This document shows positions 46,137 to 56,751 of a stretch of 64,000 nt of DNA, one piece after another. Source of the DNA: Lasiosphaeris hirsuta. Lineage: Eukaryota > Ascomycota > Sordariomycetes > Sordariales > Lasiosphaeriaceae. Position 1 is the first letter of the stretch; each line of letters starts with the position of its first letter. The DNA is taken from NCBI GenBank assembly GCA_030549175.1, contig JAUKUA010000004.1:2976001-3040000 (forward strand). Reading direction: 5' to 3'. The position numbers and the translations under genes were made by a program. A model generated the notes under the pieces. That model did no database searches, had not been told where the DNA came from, and saw only the letters and a list, made by a program, of their open reading frames with translations.

Positions 46137-47067
46137 ATGCCGCCTCCCGGCCAGAGAATCAAAGGCGATGCCGTATCCTTCGAACACGCCTTCCCCTTAC
46201 TGACCTCATTCAACTCCTTCCTAACAGTCGCCATCCACAACATCCTCTTCTACCGGGGCATCTATCCAGCCGGGACCTTCCTCTCAACCCGGGCCTACAA
46301 CCTACCCGTGCACCAAAACCGACACCCAAAAGTCTGCGACTGGATCCGCGACGCCGCATCAGCCGTCGCCACGCAGCTCGCCAACGGCCAAGTATCCCGC
46401 ATCGCCGTTGTGATCCACTCCCCGCTGGACCCGACGCCCTCGTTGTGGGCCAGCAGCCCCTCCCTCTCCCCCTCCGAAGACGTGCCCCCCGGCTCCGTGC
46501 TCGAGCGGTGGATGTTCGACGTGAGCCGGGTGCCGGCGTGGCCGGCCAAGAAGGCGGGCACGACGGGGGCCAAGGCGATGGACGACTTTGGGCGGATGCT
46601 CGCCAAGGAGAGCCGGAACGAGGCGAGTCGCGAGGTGGCGGTGCGGCCGGGCGAGACGCTCGTGAGCCAGCCCGACGTGGACGAGCAGCTGCGCGGGGCT
46701 CTGCAGCGGCTGGCGCACACGGCCGAGGGGATGGCGGCGCTGCCCCCGGGGTGTTCGTTTACTGTGGCGGTGGAGTTGAGGGACAGGGCGAAGGCGCCGA
46801 TAGGGGTATGTTGCGCTGAACTTGTGCGAGTGATTGAGACTGACAGTGGAATAGTATCCCCAGGAATGGATCCCCTCGGAGCCTAGCCTCCAGCCGGCCT
46901 CGAAAGGGAAAACCGTTGCCGGCAGTGATATGGGCGGCGCTAAGGCGACGCCCATCCGGTCTGTGGAGGCTGGCCCTATGTTTTTTGAGTGTTGGGTTGA
47001 GGAGGGCAAGGCTAAGGAGGCGCTTTTGGCAGCGCAATCCAGAGATAGCAAGCAATCACCATATTAA
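46137..47067 (+). CDS. rev7: REV7 / MAD2B, HORMA-domain protein
   Basis: Exons 46137-46805 and 46855-47067 (49-base intron) encode 293 residues. The N-terminal HORMA segment reads FEHAFPLLTSFNSFLTVAIH then NILFYRGIYPAGTFLSTRAY. It is followed by WIRDAASAVATQLANGQVSR and IAVVIHS, in the order expected for REV7. The C-terminal exon (YPQEWIPSEPS, FFECWVEEGK) supplies the strands that close the seat-belt region. REV7 is the accessory subunit of translesion polymerase zeta with REV3 and also binds REV1. The start at 46137 gives MPPPGQRIKGDAV. An in-frame ATG 16 codons upstream is possible but adds an unconserved lysine-rich extension. The gene converges on bud3. Confidence 0.9.
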
Positions 47068-47533
47068 TTATTCCCATATTCGTGGCTTGTCACATTGTTC
47101 CTGCAGCTTGTGAAGTGCTCTCAATTCCGTGCCTATGCGAGATGCGACCTATAAGGATTCTTCCCATCCATACTTGTCTATCCCCTGCTACAAGAGCATG
47201 TCATACGTCTCCTATGAAACGTCGATAGCAAGTAAAAAACCGCCATACAAATACAAGGCCGCGCCATCGCAGACCATAAACAGACATGCCAGCCCGCAAA
47301 AGCCATCCATACGAGTATCAGTATCCCAACAATCCATTGATCCTCCCTGTTCCGGTACAGAGCAAACCCATCAAACGCCGACATGAGCAACATCGCTGCA
47401 AATACATTCCAACCCACCCCATCCCGTTCCATTCCAGCCAAACGACCCTTTTTTTTTTTTTAATACTCCATCATGAATCACCCTTCTTAGCACCGGACTT
47501 GAGCCGACCCAAGTATCCAAGGGATGCGGCCGC
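47068..47533. other. Convergent 3' flanks of rev7 and bud3
   Basis: A 466-base region with a T run near 47450-47461, compatible with a poly(A) or terminator region. No gene. Confidence 0.5.
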
Positions 47534-50500
47534 CTAGTCCCCACCCCCCTTCAACAGCGTCCGCAGACTAACCATCTCCCTGCGCAGCCGGGCATTCTCC
47601 TTCTTGACCCTCGCCGCCTCCTCGCTACTCTCCTTTAGGCGTCCCATCAACTCCTCCTTGTCCTCCCTCCCCTTGCCCTTGAGCGCTTTGACAATCTTGC
47701 CGAGCTCACTGTTGAACTTCTCGTACAAGAGCTCATTCTCCGCGTTAGCTTCCTTGTACAGCTGGTCAATCGCTTTGACCTTGGCCTCGGTCGCCTTAAG
47801 CGTCGCCTCCATGTCGCGCTGCACGGCGTCCTGCCGCTCCTGCAGCTCCGCCATTTCCTGTGGCACGCGTTCCTCGAGCGCCTTTACGGCTGCTGATAGC
47901 TTCCGCAGATCGGTAGTCGCGGATCGCGGCAGTGCCGAATTGACGCGCGCCATGTCCTCGGCAATGCGGGAGAGTTCTGACTTGAGGGATGCGTCTACTT
48001 CGTCTACAGCTTTCTTTTCAACCTGAAGACGTTCGCGGAGCTTTTGGGGCGATTGCAGCCGGAGTTTCTGGCTGGTTGTTGCGGCTGTCGTCTTGCTGGG
48101 GCTGGTTGACGGGCGACTCGGCGACTCGATCGGATTTGTCGGCAGACGCGTTGGCCTGAGGGTCGGAATCTGCGAGGTGGAGAGCGTCTTGGCATGGGGC
48201 CTCTGAACAACTCGCTCGTTCTCGGGGGTTGCAGCAGTGGAGACAGCGGTTTGCTGGGACGGATCCTGCACATTTTCCTTTTGCCGGGATGAGCGGAGAA
48301 GTTGTGCTGGCGAGTGCGGGCTGATTGGGATCTTGGAGGGCGACGGAGCTCGGGGAGACGAGTTGAACTTTTCGCCAGTTTGCTGCTTGTTGATGCGGAG
48401 CGGCATGAGAGGTGGATCTTCCAAACTCGCAGCGGCCATCAGACTTTTGAGATCTGACAACGAGCTGCGCCGCTTTTTCTTGAGAGATTTTGCTTCAGCT
48501 GTCTCGATCTCGGGTTCGCCAATGGTTTCGAGCCGGTGAGAGCTCGTTGGCCTGTGTTGGATATCGTCAAAGGCCCCCGCAATTGGTGGCCGATCCCTAG
48601 ATCCTGGTCTACGCAGCTTGTTGGGCCCCGAGACGCCCGGTATCCCCATATCTACAGATCTGGACCGGTTTACTGAAGACTTGAAGCTTGGGCTGCTGTC
48701 CGAAGCTGCCTGTCTGCTATGATGCTTGCTCAAGCTCCGCCACATCGATGGGCGCTCTGACTCGACCTTGCTGTTCTGGCGCAGAAGGGTATCGAATCCA
48801 AACTTCCTTCGGAGGGATGATGTATTGGAAGTCATTGATCCCGATGTAGACTTGTGGCTCCGACTGCTTGCATTGAGCGACTCATATGCAGAGCTCTTGA
48901 GGGTGTTGTTGGCAAAGCCGCCGTCATCAAAGATGCGGTCGCAGTCCTCTACCAAACGGTCTAGAAGATTGATGTAGTTGGGTGCATTCCCATCGTCAAC
49001 GAGCAACTCTGCAAAAGCAAGCGTCAATGCGCCTCTGTCGCCATCGTTCCCACACCCATCGAGAAGATCAGCAAGGAGCTTGATCAAGGCAGTGAATGCC
49101 CGGCGGTTCTGTGGTGCCATGTCGCCAAAGAGATAATGGACAAAATCAGCAAAGTCTCCCGGAACACGTTTCGAGGCCCGAACCTGGAGAGCATCTAACG
49201 ACTGCATCGACATGACATGGCCGATCTGGTCTCGCCAGGCGATGCGGATGAACTTCTCGAATGCTGCAAAAATGACCTCGGTTCCTACGTCTGCCGAGGC
49301 ATCCAAGTCGAAGGGGAACTCGATCAGCCGGTTGTAGAGATCATTGACTGACAGTTCATCAGCCATTGATCTGTTGAGCAAGGTGCGACCAATAAAGTAG
49401 CCCTTGCGGGCTTGGAGGTTGGCGACGTAGCCGGTGAAGGTCTGCTCGAGTCGGACTAGCGGATTCTCTGGCCGCTCGTCGTCTCCGCCAATTCGGATTC
49501 CATCTCTGTCTCGAAGGGATCCCGATATCAAGGTCAAATCCTTTTGGCTGCCGCGAGGTGCTTGGGATGGAAACAAGGTCGCCACATTTCCGAGGGGTGT
49601 ACGCTGGAGCTTTGGCGGGCTGGTGATCGTGCTGTCTGCAGATGTGGCAGTCGAGGATGCGTTGCTCGTTCCGGCAAGGAAGTTGGAGAGCATCTTGACT
49701 GGTGAGGTACCAAGAAATGACTTGGGGTTCTTCTCGACCTTGGATGTGATGTGGATTGCTCGCAGGACCTTGGTATAGTATGAGACGAGAGCAGGCACAA
49801 GCTTCATGTTGGAGACACTGAACTGATGACTCAGAAGCTGAATGATGCGTCGCGAAACTGTGGGAATAAGGTCCTCCAGAGCGATGTCATCGGTGTACCG
49901 TTTTCCGTTCAGCCCAAGAGTATTCATGGTGATCCTCTTCATGTCGCCAGTCCGGATCTCAATGACGATCTCGACGCCGTAATGACCAACGGGTGCTCCT
50001 TTCGTGCCTTTGTCGTTATCGAGTACGATGCGGATAGGTGCCGGTTCTTTGCGGCCCTCGATGAGCTGATCGGCGCCCTCCTGAAAGACAGCGGCATGCA
50101 AGCCAAAGTTGCTGTCGGTCATCTTGACTGCGCGTAGCGTCCAAGCGGAGTCCTCTCTCTCAGCCTCGGAAAAGCGGCCCTCGATGCGGGCTTTGATGAT
50201 GTCCTCGCTCCATCTGCTGGCTCTGCCATGGTATGATTCCTGAAGCATGAAGCATCTTGATGTGATGGCTTTGCTGGTGAAGAATTCGCCTGAATGGGCA
50301 CCCTTCATCTCCTGAGTCGACGTCATCCAGATAAGGCGGCCATCAGAAGACTCAGTGAAGCGAACGTCGGCAAGAGTATGCCACCCCGTGAAGGCAAAGT
50401 CCCAGCTGTTATGAGTCCCATTGGTCATTGACGCGAGCAAGCCAGCCGCAGACGGTTTGTCAATCTCGCGCAGGAAGTCCCGAGCAGTCGGGCCAAAGTT

Positions 50501-52102
50501 GGCCTTCTTTTGAAGAATGACGACGCAGTCGGAGAAGATCAGCATAATACCTGCGCGCTCCTGCAATTCGGGTGTCCTCGGGCCGGAGACGTAGGGTGCG
50601 GCAAGCTCAACAAAATCGGAAGCGAAGATAAGACGTCCCTGTGGCTCCAGATCCAGAGGCCAGCACTCAACCATAGTGCGCAGGCGGTTCGTGATGTGAG
50701 GCTTGTCTGGTAATGGGTCATCCATTGAGCAAATGTTGGTGATGATGTCTCTGGCCCGAAGTAGAAGCTGCAGGGCAGGATGGGTTATGGGTAGGCAAGT
50801 GACGATCTGGTCAATGAACAAGCTGTACCGTGGGAGTCTCTGAACTGGCTCGATGAGAAGTGAGCGGATAGTCTGCTCTCCGGTCTGGACGACTCTCTGG
50901 CGGAAACTCGACTGCTTCTCGAGAAAGGAGTTCAGAAGCTGGGGGAAATTGTTGCTCGCGCGGATATAGTCTTGATAGCAATCGGTGAATCTGGGGAACC
51001 ACTCGAGAAATATGCGTGCCATTGCAAGTGCTCCGCTCGGATCCTTGGCCCTGGTAGAGACTGAGCCCCCCAGACGCGGTGCGGGAAAGGGAAGTTCCAT
51101 ATCTCTCATGGCCTCTTCCTCTGTGCTATCCATGACGTGCCGAAGCTCCTCCATGAATGCCGTGTTCATCTGCAGGATGCGATCCACTGACTTGGGGAAA
51201 AGCCGGTCGACTTCCTCCTCCGTCGGGCTGATGCTTCCACTGCTCCGCTGCTTCGCGCTCTGGCGAAAATCGTCGGCAACATGTCTAACCAGCTCATTGA
51301 GCTTGAGCACATAACGCTCTTCGGTATCAACAAGCTCTCCCATCTTCATGCGCAGCTCGACCTTTTGGTTCTTGGTGAAAGACTTGCTACGGTTCAGCGA
51401 GGTAGGCCTAGAGGGCGCGCGGCGCAACTTGGAAGTTGGCAGAAAGACGGGCTCGCCAAGCAGCTTCACCAGAGGGGTGTATCCGCCATACTGCCTCAAA
51501 GTAGGGTCCAAGATGTCGTCCTCGTCGTCGGGGACATGCTCCAGGTCGGCGGGCTGCAGAGGGACAATGGCGCCCGGGGGCAAGACAAGATCGACGTCAA
51601 CATTGCTGATATGCTGGGTTTGTAGAGCGCCATCGAGAGAGCGGATGACATCGGCTGTGTTCTCGGCCTGGACAGCAGACTTGGCAAGGTCTGCGGCATG
51701 CTGCTCGCTGAAGAGTGAAGGTGCCGAACCCGGACGCCTGGCGCGGGTGGTTGGGTATTGGTGCTTCAGATGGTTCTTGATAACCTCGGGGAGCTCGCAG
51801 AAGTACTTGAAGAGGCCAAAGGCCAATCCTCGGCAGATCTCGTCACCCTGGAACTCGCGCGGGAGGTGGTCGACGACACCATAGAAGGGCGAATTGGGCG
51901 AGATGGTGATGCGCGGGAAGGACTGAAAGCCGGCCGGGCTGTATATATGGATCTGGACTCGCGAGCTGTTGAGGGTGTAGTTGGCGGTTGTCGACGGGCC
52001 GTAGAAGATGAGGACGGGAAGGTGGCCAAGCAGCGGGTCGCTGGCGTAGTAGAGAGTGACGTGTTCTGGCGAGAGTGCCAGGTCCTCCGTGACACGAACC
52101 AT
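47534..52102 (-). CDS. bud3: BUD3-type Rho guanine nucleotide exchange factor
   Basis: A single uninterrupted frame of 1522 residues. The N-terminal 230 residues (SPEHVTLYYASDPLLGHLPV, SPFYGVVDHLPREFQGDEIC) match the domain preceding the GEF module in BUD3. A Dbl-homology domain spans about 247-462, with MGELVDTEERYVLKLNELV at its start and the core helix IEPVQRLPRYSLF at 417-429. A PH-like segment follows (GRLIFASDFVEL, AGIMLIFSDCVVILQKK). The C-terminal third is Ser/Pro-rich and disordered, and the last 180 residues form a long coiled coil ending LRTLLKGGGD. In filamentous fungi BUD3 activates RHO4 at septation sites; in yeast it marks axial bud sites. The ATG at 52102 is the first in frame before conserved sequence. 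Confidence 0.88.
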   Translation of the reverse strand: MVRVTEDLALSPEHVTLYYASDPLLGHLPVLIFYGPSTTANYTLNSSRVQIHIYSPAGFQSFPRITISPNSPFYGVVDHLPREFQGDEICRGLAFGLFKYFCELPEVIKNHLKHQYPTTRARRPGSAPSLFSEQHAADLAKSAVQAENTADVIRSLDGALQTQHISNVDVDLVLPPGAIVPLQPADLEHVPDDEDDILDPTLRQYGGYTPLVKLLGEPVFLPTSKLRRAPSRPTSLNRSKSFTKNQKVELRMKMGELVDTEERYVLKLNELVRHVADDFRQSAKQRSSGSISPTEEEVDRLFPKSVDRILQMNTAFMEELRHVMDSTEEEAMRDMELPFPAPRLGGSVSTRAKDPSGALAMARIFLEWFPRFTDCYQDYIRASNNFPQLLNSFLEKQSSFRQRVVQTGEQTIRSLLIEPVQRLPRYSLFIDQIVTCLPITHPALQLLLRARDIITNICSMDDPLPDKPHITNRLRTMVECWPLDLEPQGRLIFASDFVELAAPYVSGPRTPELQERAGIMLIFSDCVVILQKKANFGPTARDFLREIDKPSAAGLLASMTNGTHNSWDFAFTGWHTLADVRFTESSDGRLIWMTSTQEMKGAHSGEFFTSKAITSRCFMLQESYHGRASRWSEDIIKARIEGRFSEAEREDSAWTLRAVKMTDSNFGLHAAVFQEGADQLIEGRKEPAPIRIVLDNDKGTKGAPVGHYGVEIVIEIRTGDMKRITMNTLGLNGKRYTDDIALEDLIPTVSRRIIQLLSHQFSVSNMKLVPALVSYYTKVLRAIHITSKVEKNPKSFLGTSPVKMLSNFLAGTSNASSTATSADSTITSPPKLQRTPLGNVATLFPSQAPRGSQKDLTLISGSLRDRDGIRIGGDDERPENPLVRLEQTFTGYVANLQARKGYFIGRTLLNRSMADELSVNDLYNRLIEFPFDLDASADVGTEVIFAAFEKFIRIAWRDQIGHVMSMQSLDALQVRASKRVPGDFADFVHYLFGDMAPQNRRAFTALIKLLADLLDGCGNDGDRGALTLAFAELLVDDGNAPNYINLLDRLVEDCDRIFDDGGFANNTLKSSAYESLNASSRSHKSTSGSMTSNTSSLRRKFGFDTLLRQNSKVESERPSMWRSLSKHHSRQAASDSSPSFKSSVNRSRSVDMGIPGVSGPNKLRRPGSRDRPPIAGAFDDIQHRPTSSHRLETIGEPEIETAEAKSLKKKRRSSLSDLKSLMAAASLEDPPLMPLRINKQQTGEKFNSSPRAPSPSKIPISPHSPAQLLRSSRQKENVQDPSQQTAVSTAATPENERVVQRPHAKTLSTSQIPTLRPTRLPTNPIESPSRPSTSPSKTTAATTSQKLRLQSPQKLRERLQVEKKAVDEVDASLKSELSRIAEDMARVNSALPRSATTDLRKLSAAVKALEERVPQEMAELQERQDAVQRDMEATLKATEAKVKAIDQLYKEANAENELLYEKFNSELGKIVKALKGKGREDKEELMGRLKESSEEAARVKKENARLRREMVSLRTLLKGGGD

Positions 52103-53287
52103 GGTCGCTCAATGGGTCGTGATCATGGCTGTCGAGAGGGCAGGCGGAGTGGTGTGGTTGCAATCGAACTAGGCGAGGTGCTAGACAATGTCAATGTGCT
52201 CGGCGATGTGCGATGCGGGAGGTGAGGCGGCGTCTCGTGGATGCCGAGCAAGAAGTGGGCAGAGCGACCTTTCTTTTTTTCTTTTTTTCTTCTCTCGCGC
52301 AAGGAGGTAAACAATCGAGAAAAGCTGAATGCTGCGCGTTTTGACGGGAAGCTGCAGGCCCGAGGATGATGCGCAAAGCACCAAAGGCTGACCCGTTTGC
52401 TCCACGAGGTACGACAGCAGCTAGCGCACCCAGCTTTGCGCCGAGTCGAGTCGATTCCGGATTTTCGTGCCGATATGTCCCCAGTCACGCGGGGAGGAAG
52501 GTGACAATAGTAGCAATACGGCGACACGAAAAAATTGGCGTACAAGAAGCGAAAGGACGGTGCGGCGGCGAAAAAGAGAGAAAAGAGAGGCTATCGCGAT
52601 GGCGTGTCGAATTGCGACCGAGAGAGCAAGGAAGCTACCTCTGGGGCGGTACCTAAGGCCAAAATACTGATAAGCTTGGTGCTCAGAGGTCGAGACAGGC
52701 TGCTGACAGCTCAGCTCTGGCGGTGAATCAGGGCTTGAACGCGTCCAGTCGCGTTTGAGGAGCTCGGATCCGCTGCCCCACCAGCCAAGTAAACATGGCA
52801 ACCCCGCTTTAACACCCCTGAACCTTGATCCTGGCAGGCGTTCGCTGGTCGTAGTGCCGCATCACGTGTAGGAGAGGGTAAATCCGACGTCATGCCGTGG
52901 ATGCAAGGCACAATGCAAAATCTGACCTTGCAAAACCCATCTGCGAGAGCGAAAAGCGAGCGGCCTGATAACGCAGCAACCGGTTTCCGTGTGCCCCGAA
53001 AGGAGCAGCAGCAGTAGCGGGTAGCTAGCGAGCACCGCCTGTATTAGATTGTCACGATTAGCTGTTTGTTCAACTCAATTGCACACTCGTCTCGTTTGAT
53101 CCCCGCCGTGTTCAATGTTTTTCGCCTTTCGAGTGAAGCCCCTGGAGTCTGGAGTGGAGTTGCTGAGTGAAGTGAGGATCAACTTACCGGATTGACAGAG
53201 TATATAGACCAACATAGCAGACCAACACGCTACTGGCATCGGCACCGACATCAGCACCAACACCGGTGGCCACAAACCGCCCGGTGT
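52103..53287. promoter_or_regulatory. bud3 upstream region
   Basis: About 1.2 kb upstream of bud3, bounded by the 3' end of the next minus-strand gene. It has a T/C-rich (on the complement A/G-rich) stretch at 52262-52310 near the bud3 start. No gene is supported; open frames here have no domains. Confidence 0.45.
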
Positions 53288-54567
53288 TTAGCTGTCCGAG
53301 ACGCCGCCCGACTCGGAGCCGGCCGGGGTAGCCGGGGGAAACCGCCAGTACACGCGCTGGCCCTGCCACAGTGCCTCATCCATGTCGACATCGAAGACGA
53401 CTTGGATGTCAACAACCCGGTTCTGCTGGGTGGCAGCCAGACAAAACCGGCTGAAGAGCGGCAGCACGTTGGCCACATACTCGCCGTCAAACCAGGGCCA
53501 ACCCCCGGACACACCGTAGTGGTGGTCGACCACGAGCGGCATGAACCCGCCCCACCGGGTCCGCTCTCTCGTGTCGAACTCTGGGAAGGTCGACGCCTGC
53601 TTCTCCGATACGGCCAAGGTCAAGCGGAGGGTCCGTAATGACGGCAGAGCCGTGAACAGCCCAGCAATCTGCTGGTCTGTCAGGTTGCTGCCGAAGCAGC
53701 CCTCGCTATCATTCCACACCAGGATGGCCAGGTGCTGCACTCTGTCTGCCCTGTTTTGATTCCGAACATGATTAGCAATGCTCACCTCATACTAGTTGTG
53801 CTGGCAATCCCTCGAGACTATATTTCATTTCCCAACCCATGCTAGAAGGACATGTGTGGGAAGATGATCAGGACGCGTAGGGAATAAGTGAACGGTACCA
53901 ACGATGAATCATGATGCCGAGCAGAAAAGCAGTTTGAAACATACCACGGAGTACAGCACAGCCCATCCAGGGCAGCGAACCGAATGACACCGGGTCCCAT
54001 GCAAAGGTATAGTATGTCTCTCGGCATGCTGAGTTCCTGCATGGGACCTGCCCAGGCCCACTCCGGGTTCACTCCTCGAATGATATCGTTGGTGATATCA
54101 ATGCGAAGGAACTCCCCCATCGCCATCAGCCGGATGGCCCGGCTGAGGGTGAGCAGGTTGCCGCCTGCCACCCCCCAGATCTCCACCGGGCGGTTGCCCC
54201 GGGACAGCAGAAATGCCGTCACCGCGGGGACGGGAGCCCATACGGCCGTTGATCCGCTGGTGGACACCACCACCAAGCATCGCGGAATCTGGCGCTCGGC
54301 CAACAATGTTGGCCGAAGCACCATCTCCATAATCTCCGCCGGAAGACTCTGGAGCCGGGGGAGCGGACCCCACCGGACGCCGCCAACACCGCTGCCACCG
54401 CTACCACTGCCGCCGCCAGCGCCGCCGCCAACGCCACCAACACCGCTGCCACCGCTAGCACTACCGTCGCCGCTACCTGCCGCCGCTGCCGACTCGTTTG
54501 TCGACATGATCGTTGTTCTGCTCATTGAAGAAATATTAGCCAAGTAATTCGATTGAAAAGAGGACAT
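53288..54567 (-). CDS. F-box-like protein of unknown function
   Basis: Exons are 54567-53945 and 53750-53288 (194-base intron, GTATGT...ACAG), giving up to 361 residues. After a Gly/Ser-rich low-complexity stretch (GGSGVGGVGGGAGGG) comes LPRLQSLPAEIMEMVLRP, which fits the start of an F-box. The rest (CLVVVSTSGSTAVW, NLLTLSRAIRLMAMGEFLRI, HLAILVWNDSEGCFG, LFTALPSLRTLRLTLAV) resembles the variable C-terminal part of fungal F-box proteins with leucine-rich strands. The start is uncertain: ATGs at 54567, 54525 and 54507 are all in frame. The intron is long and might hide a small exon. Substrate unknown. Confidence 0.6.
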
Positions 54568-55758
54568 TGAAAATCAATCCAGCGCAGGTGGATCGGTCTA
54601 CCGAAACCCGAACTGTTGCGTCAATGTAGCGCAATGAATCCAGGTATTGGGGACGGGGAAATCAGCATGAGTCCAGGACGAGAAGCCAGCAGGTGGTGTC
54701 CGCGCGTTCGTTATCTTACATTCCCGGATCTTGAGTCGCTGTGTGTGATAATTCAACAGCAGGAAGACAGGTTAGCAACGGTATCCCGGCGAACGGTGGT
54801 CCAGAGAGTGCTTGGTTGGTGGTGAGGGCTAGAAAGAGCGGCGCGAGCGAGAGGAGCTCGATAACATGTCCCGCTTGCTTTCTGTGTTTTTTGTGCCAAC
54901 GGAGCTCTGCAAACCGGTTGTCAGAGGTCTTGTGGCAGAGGCCTGGTGATCTTGTGCCAGTGTTTGTGTGTGCTGGGACGTTGGATGGGACCACGAACGA
55001 GGCTGAAGATTGCTCGTTGCTTCGCGCGTGGAACCAAACTTCTTGCTGCGAGCGAGTGATGTGCCAAGGACAAAGGGAGGAGAGGTAGGTGATGGGAGGA
55101 AGCATTTCTTACCTTTCTCGTGAAAGTCTTCGGTGTTGCAGACTGTTCTGCAGATAGTAGTAGTGATGGTAATAGTGTGCAAGGCTGTGTTGCGTAGAGG
55201 TGAGGAAATGGGACTTTGGAAAAATATAGGTGGGCGAGGTGTCTTCTGCTTGAGCCCAGGTATGCGGGTCCCTCACCTTGAATGGTCACTGCCGCTGCCA
55301 TTTTTCGAAGACGGGACTCACATTCGAGGGCTATCAGCGGCTAGTCTGAGTTCTAGAGCTTAGCGTTCAAGTCCCCGTTATCAGTGACTGTGTCGTCCTG
55401 GCAATGCCTCTATCCCACCGAGGCTGTCGTAGTAACCAGGTATTCACCCTAACCTCCCACCTTCTTCACCTGCTTTCTGATTTCAAGAGACCCAAAGGCC
55501 CAACAGCTGTGCCCCGTCTGGACCGGGGCGCTCTCCCACCAGTGCCCTCGGGCGTCTTGCCACCTCCCACCAGCTCGGGACAGTATAGGATGTCGAATTC
55601 CAGCCTGTAGAAGTTATGCTGCAAGCAACTCTCTCCCCGCCCTGGTGTAGTCACCCTGCTTGGAATTCTCCGCTCCGCCCGAAGTCTGATCAAGTTCCAT
55701 TGGCAAAGAGGCCTGCTATTGAATCCCAGTTCCGCCGCTGACCGTTACTACTCTCCAG
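54568..55758. other. Intergenic, no gene seen
   Basis: No domain-bearing frame or RNA gene recognised upstream of the F-box-like gene. Short frames on both strands overlap each other and are not coding-like. Confidence 0.4.
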
Positions 55759-56073
55759 ATGACCCAACGGGAGCGATTGCAACATCGCTTCCCGACGACA
55801 GAACCCTCAATCTCCTCGTCAATCCCGCTCCTCCAACGTGATGCCCTCGAGCTCGCTTCTGCCGCCTTTTCCGACTCGCGCGATGAGAATGATACCGAAA
55901 ATGGCCATCAATCGCAAACACGACATCAGCTCTTCGATTACCCGACCGAAAAATCCTGGGCTCCGGCCATACCTAACAACCGGAACACCCCGCTGGTCCG
56001 GGGGATCGTGGAAGAGACCCCAAAGTCTGAAAGTACCACTCCTGGGCTGGTACCAGGGGCTGCGCTGGACTAG
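55759..56073 (+). CDS. Small hypothetical protein
   Basis: A 104-residue frame opened by ATG, polar and probably disordered (DALELASAAFSDSRDENDTE, HQLFDYPTEKSWAP). I recognise no family. Composition is more protein-like than nearby frames, but there is no supporting promoter or splice evidence. It may be a relic exon. Confidence 0.3.
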   Translation: MTQRERLQHRFPTTEPSISSSIPLLQRDALELASAAFSDSRDENDTENGHQSQTRHQLFDYPTEKSWAPAIPNNRNTPLVRGIVEETPKSESTTPGLVPGAALD

Positions 56074-56751
56074 CCGCTGAACAAATAATACCACACTGCG
56101 ATGGCTTGGTCGGTCATTTTCAGGACAGAGGGCTTGTTTGAAGTCCTAAGGCGAGGGTGGAACAATTGGATTGTTCGCCTTCGACGCCCGTTGACCAGCC
56201 TGGCTCAAAAGGGTTAACTAAGGCTCTGGTTGAGGCTATCAAAGTTATTTGATGGTAGAGGTATTGTAGTGGGGAAAAGTTTGATTCCTATTGGCTTTGG
56301 AGTTGTGTAAGTGGCGGATGGTCTCGGCGGAGAGTCTCTGGAAGGTCACGATCGGAAACAAGCTTCCTTTGACTTCGTCAGTAACACTCTTCAGGATGAG
56401 AAAGTACTGCGGTTCTCCTGGGAGCCTCCAAAGAAGTTCCAATTGCCGCTGGTACCTCTTGTTGTCGTTCAGGAGAACACGGATTAGTACTGACAACCTC
56501 AGGCGCCACCGCCTCTTGCGGATCAAGTCCTGGTAACTAATGTGGGCTGCCAGGGCCGGCCAGAATCCAAGATGGCGGAGCTGGCGGTGAGAATTAAAGA
56601 ACAAGGTATAGGCGGCGAAAGGGGTCGTGTCCTACTTGAACAAAGTCAAGGGCAAAGAATGATTTTTGAACAGTCAAAAGCACATTCACGATCTAATTGG
56701 TACCAAATACCAAAGAAGCAGAAGTACTTTTGTTCGATTTTCTTTCATTGC
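56074..56751. other. Intergenic, no gene seen
   Basis: No recognised feature. An antisense frame at 56245-56604 is arginine-rich and lacks any domain. Confidence 0.35.
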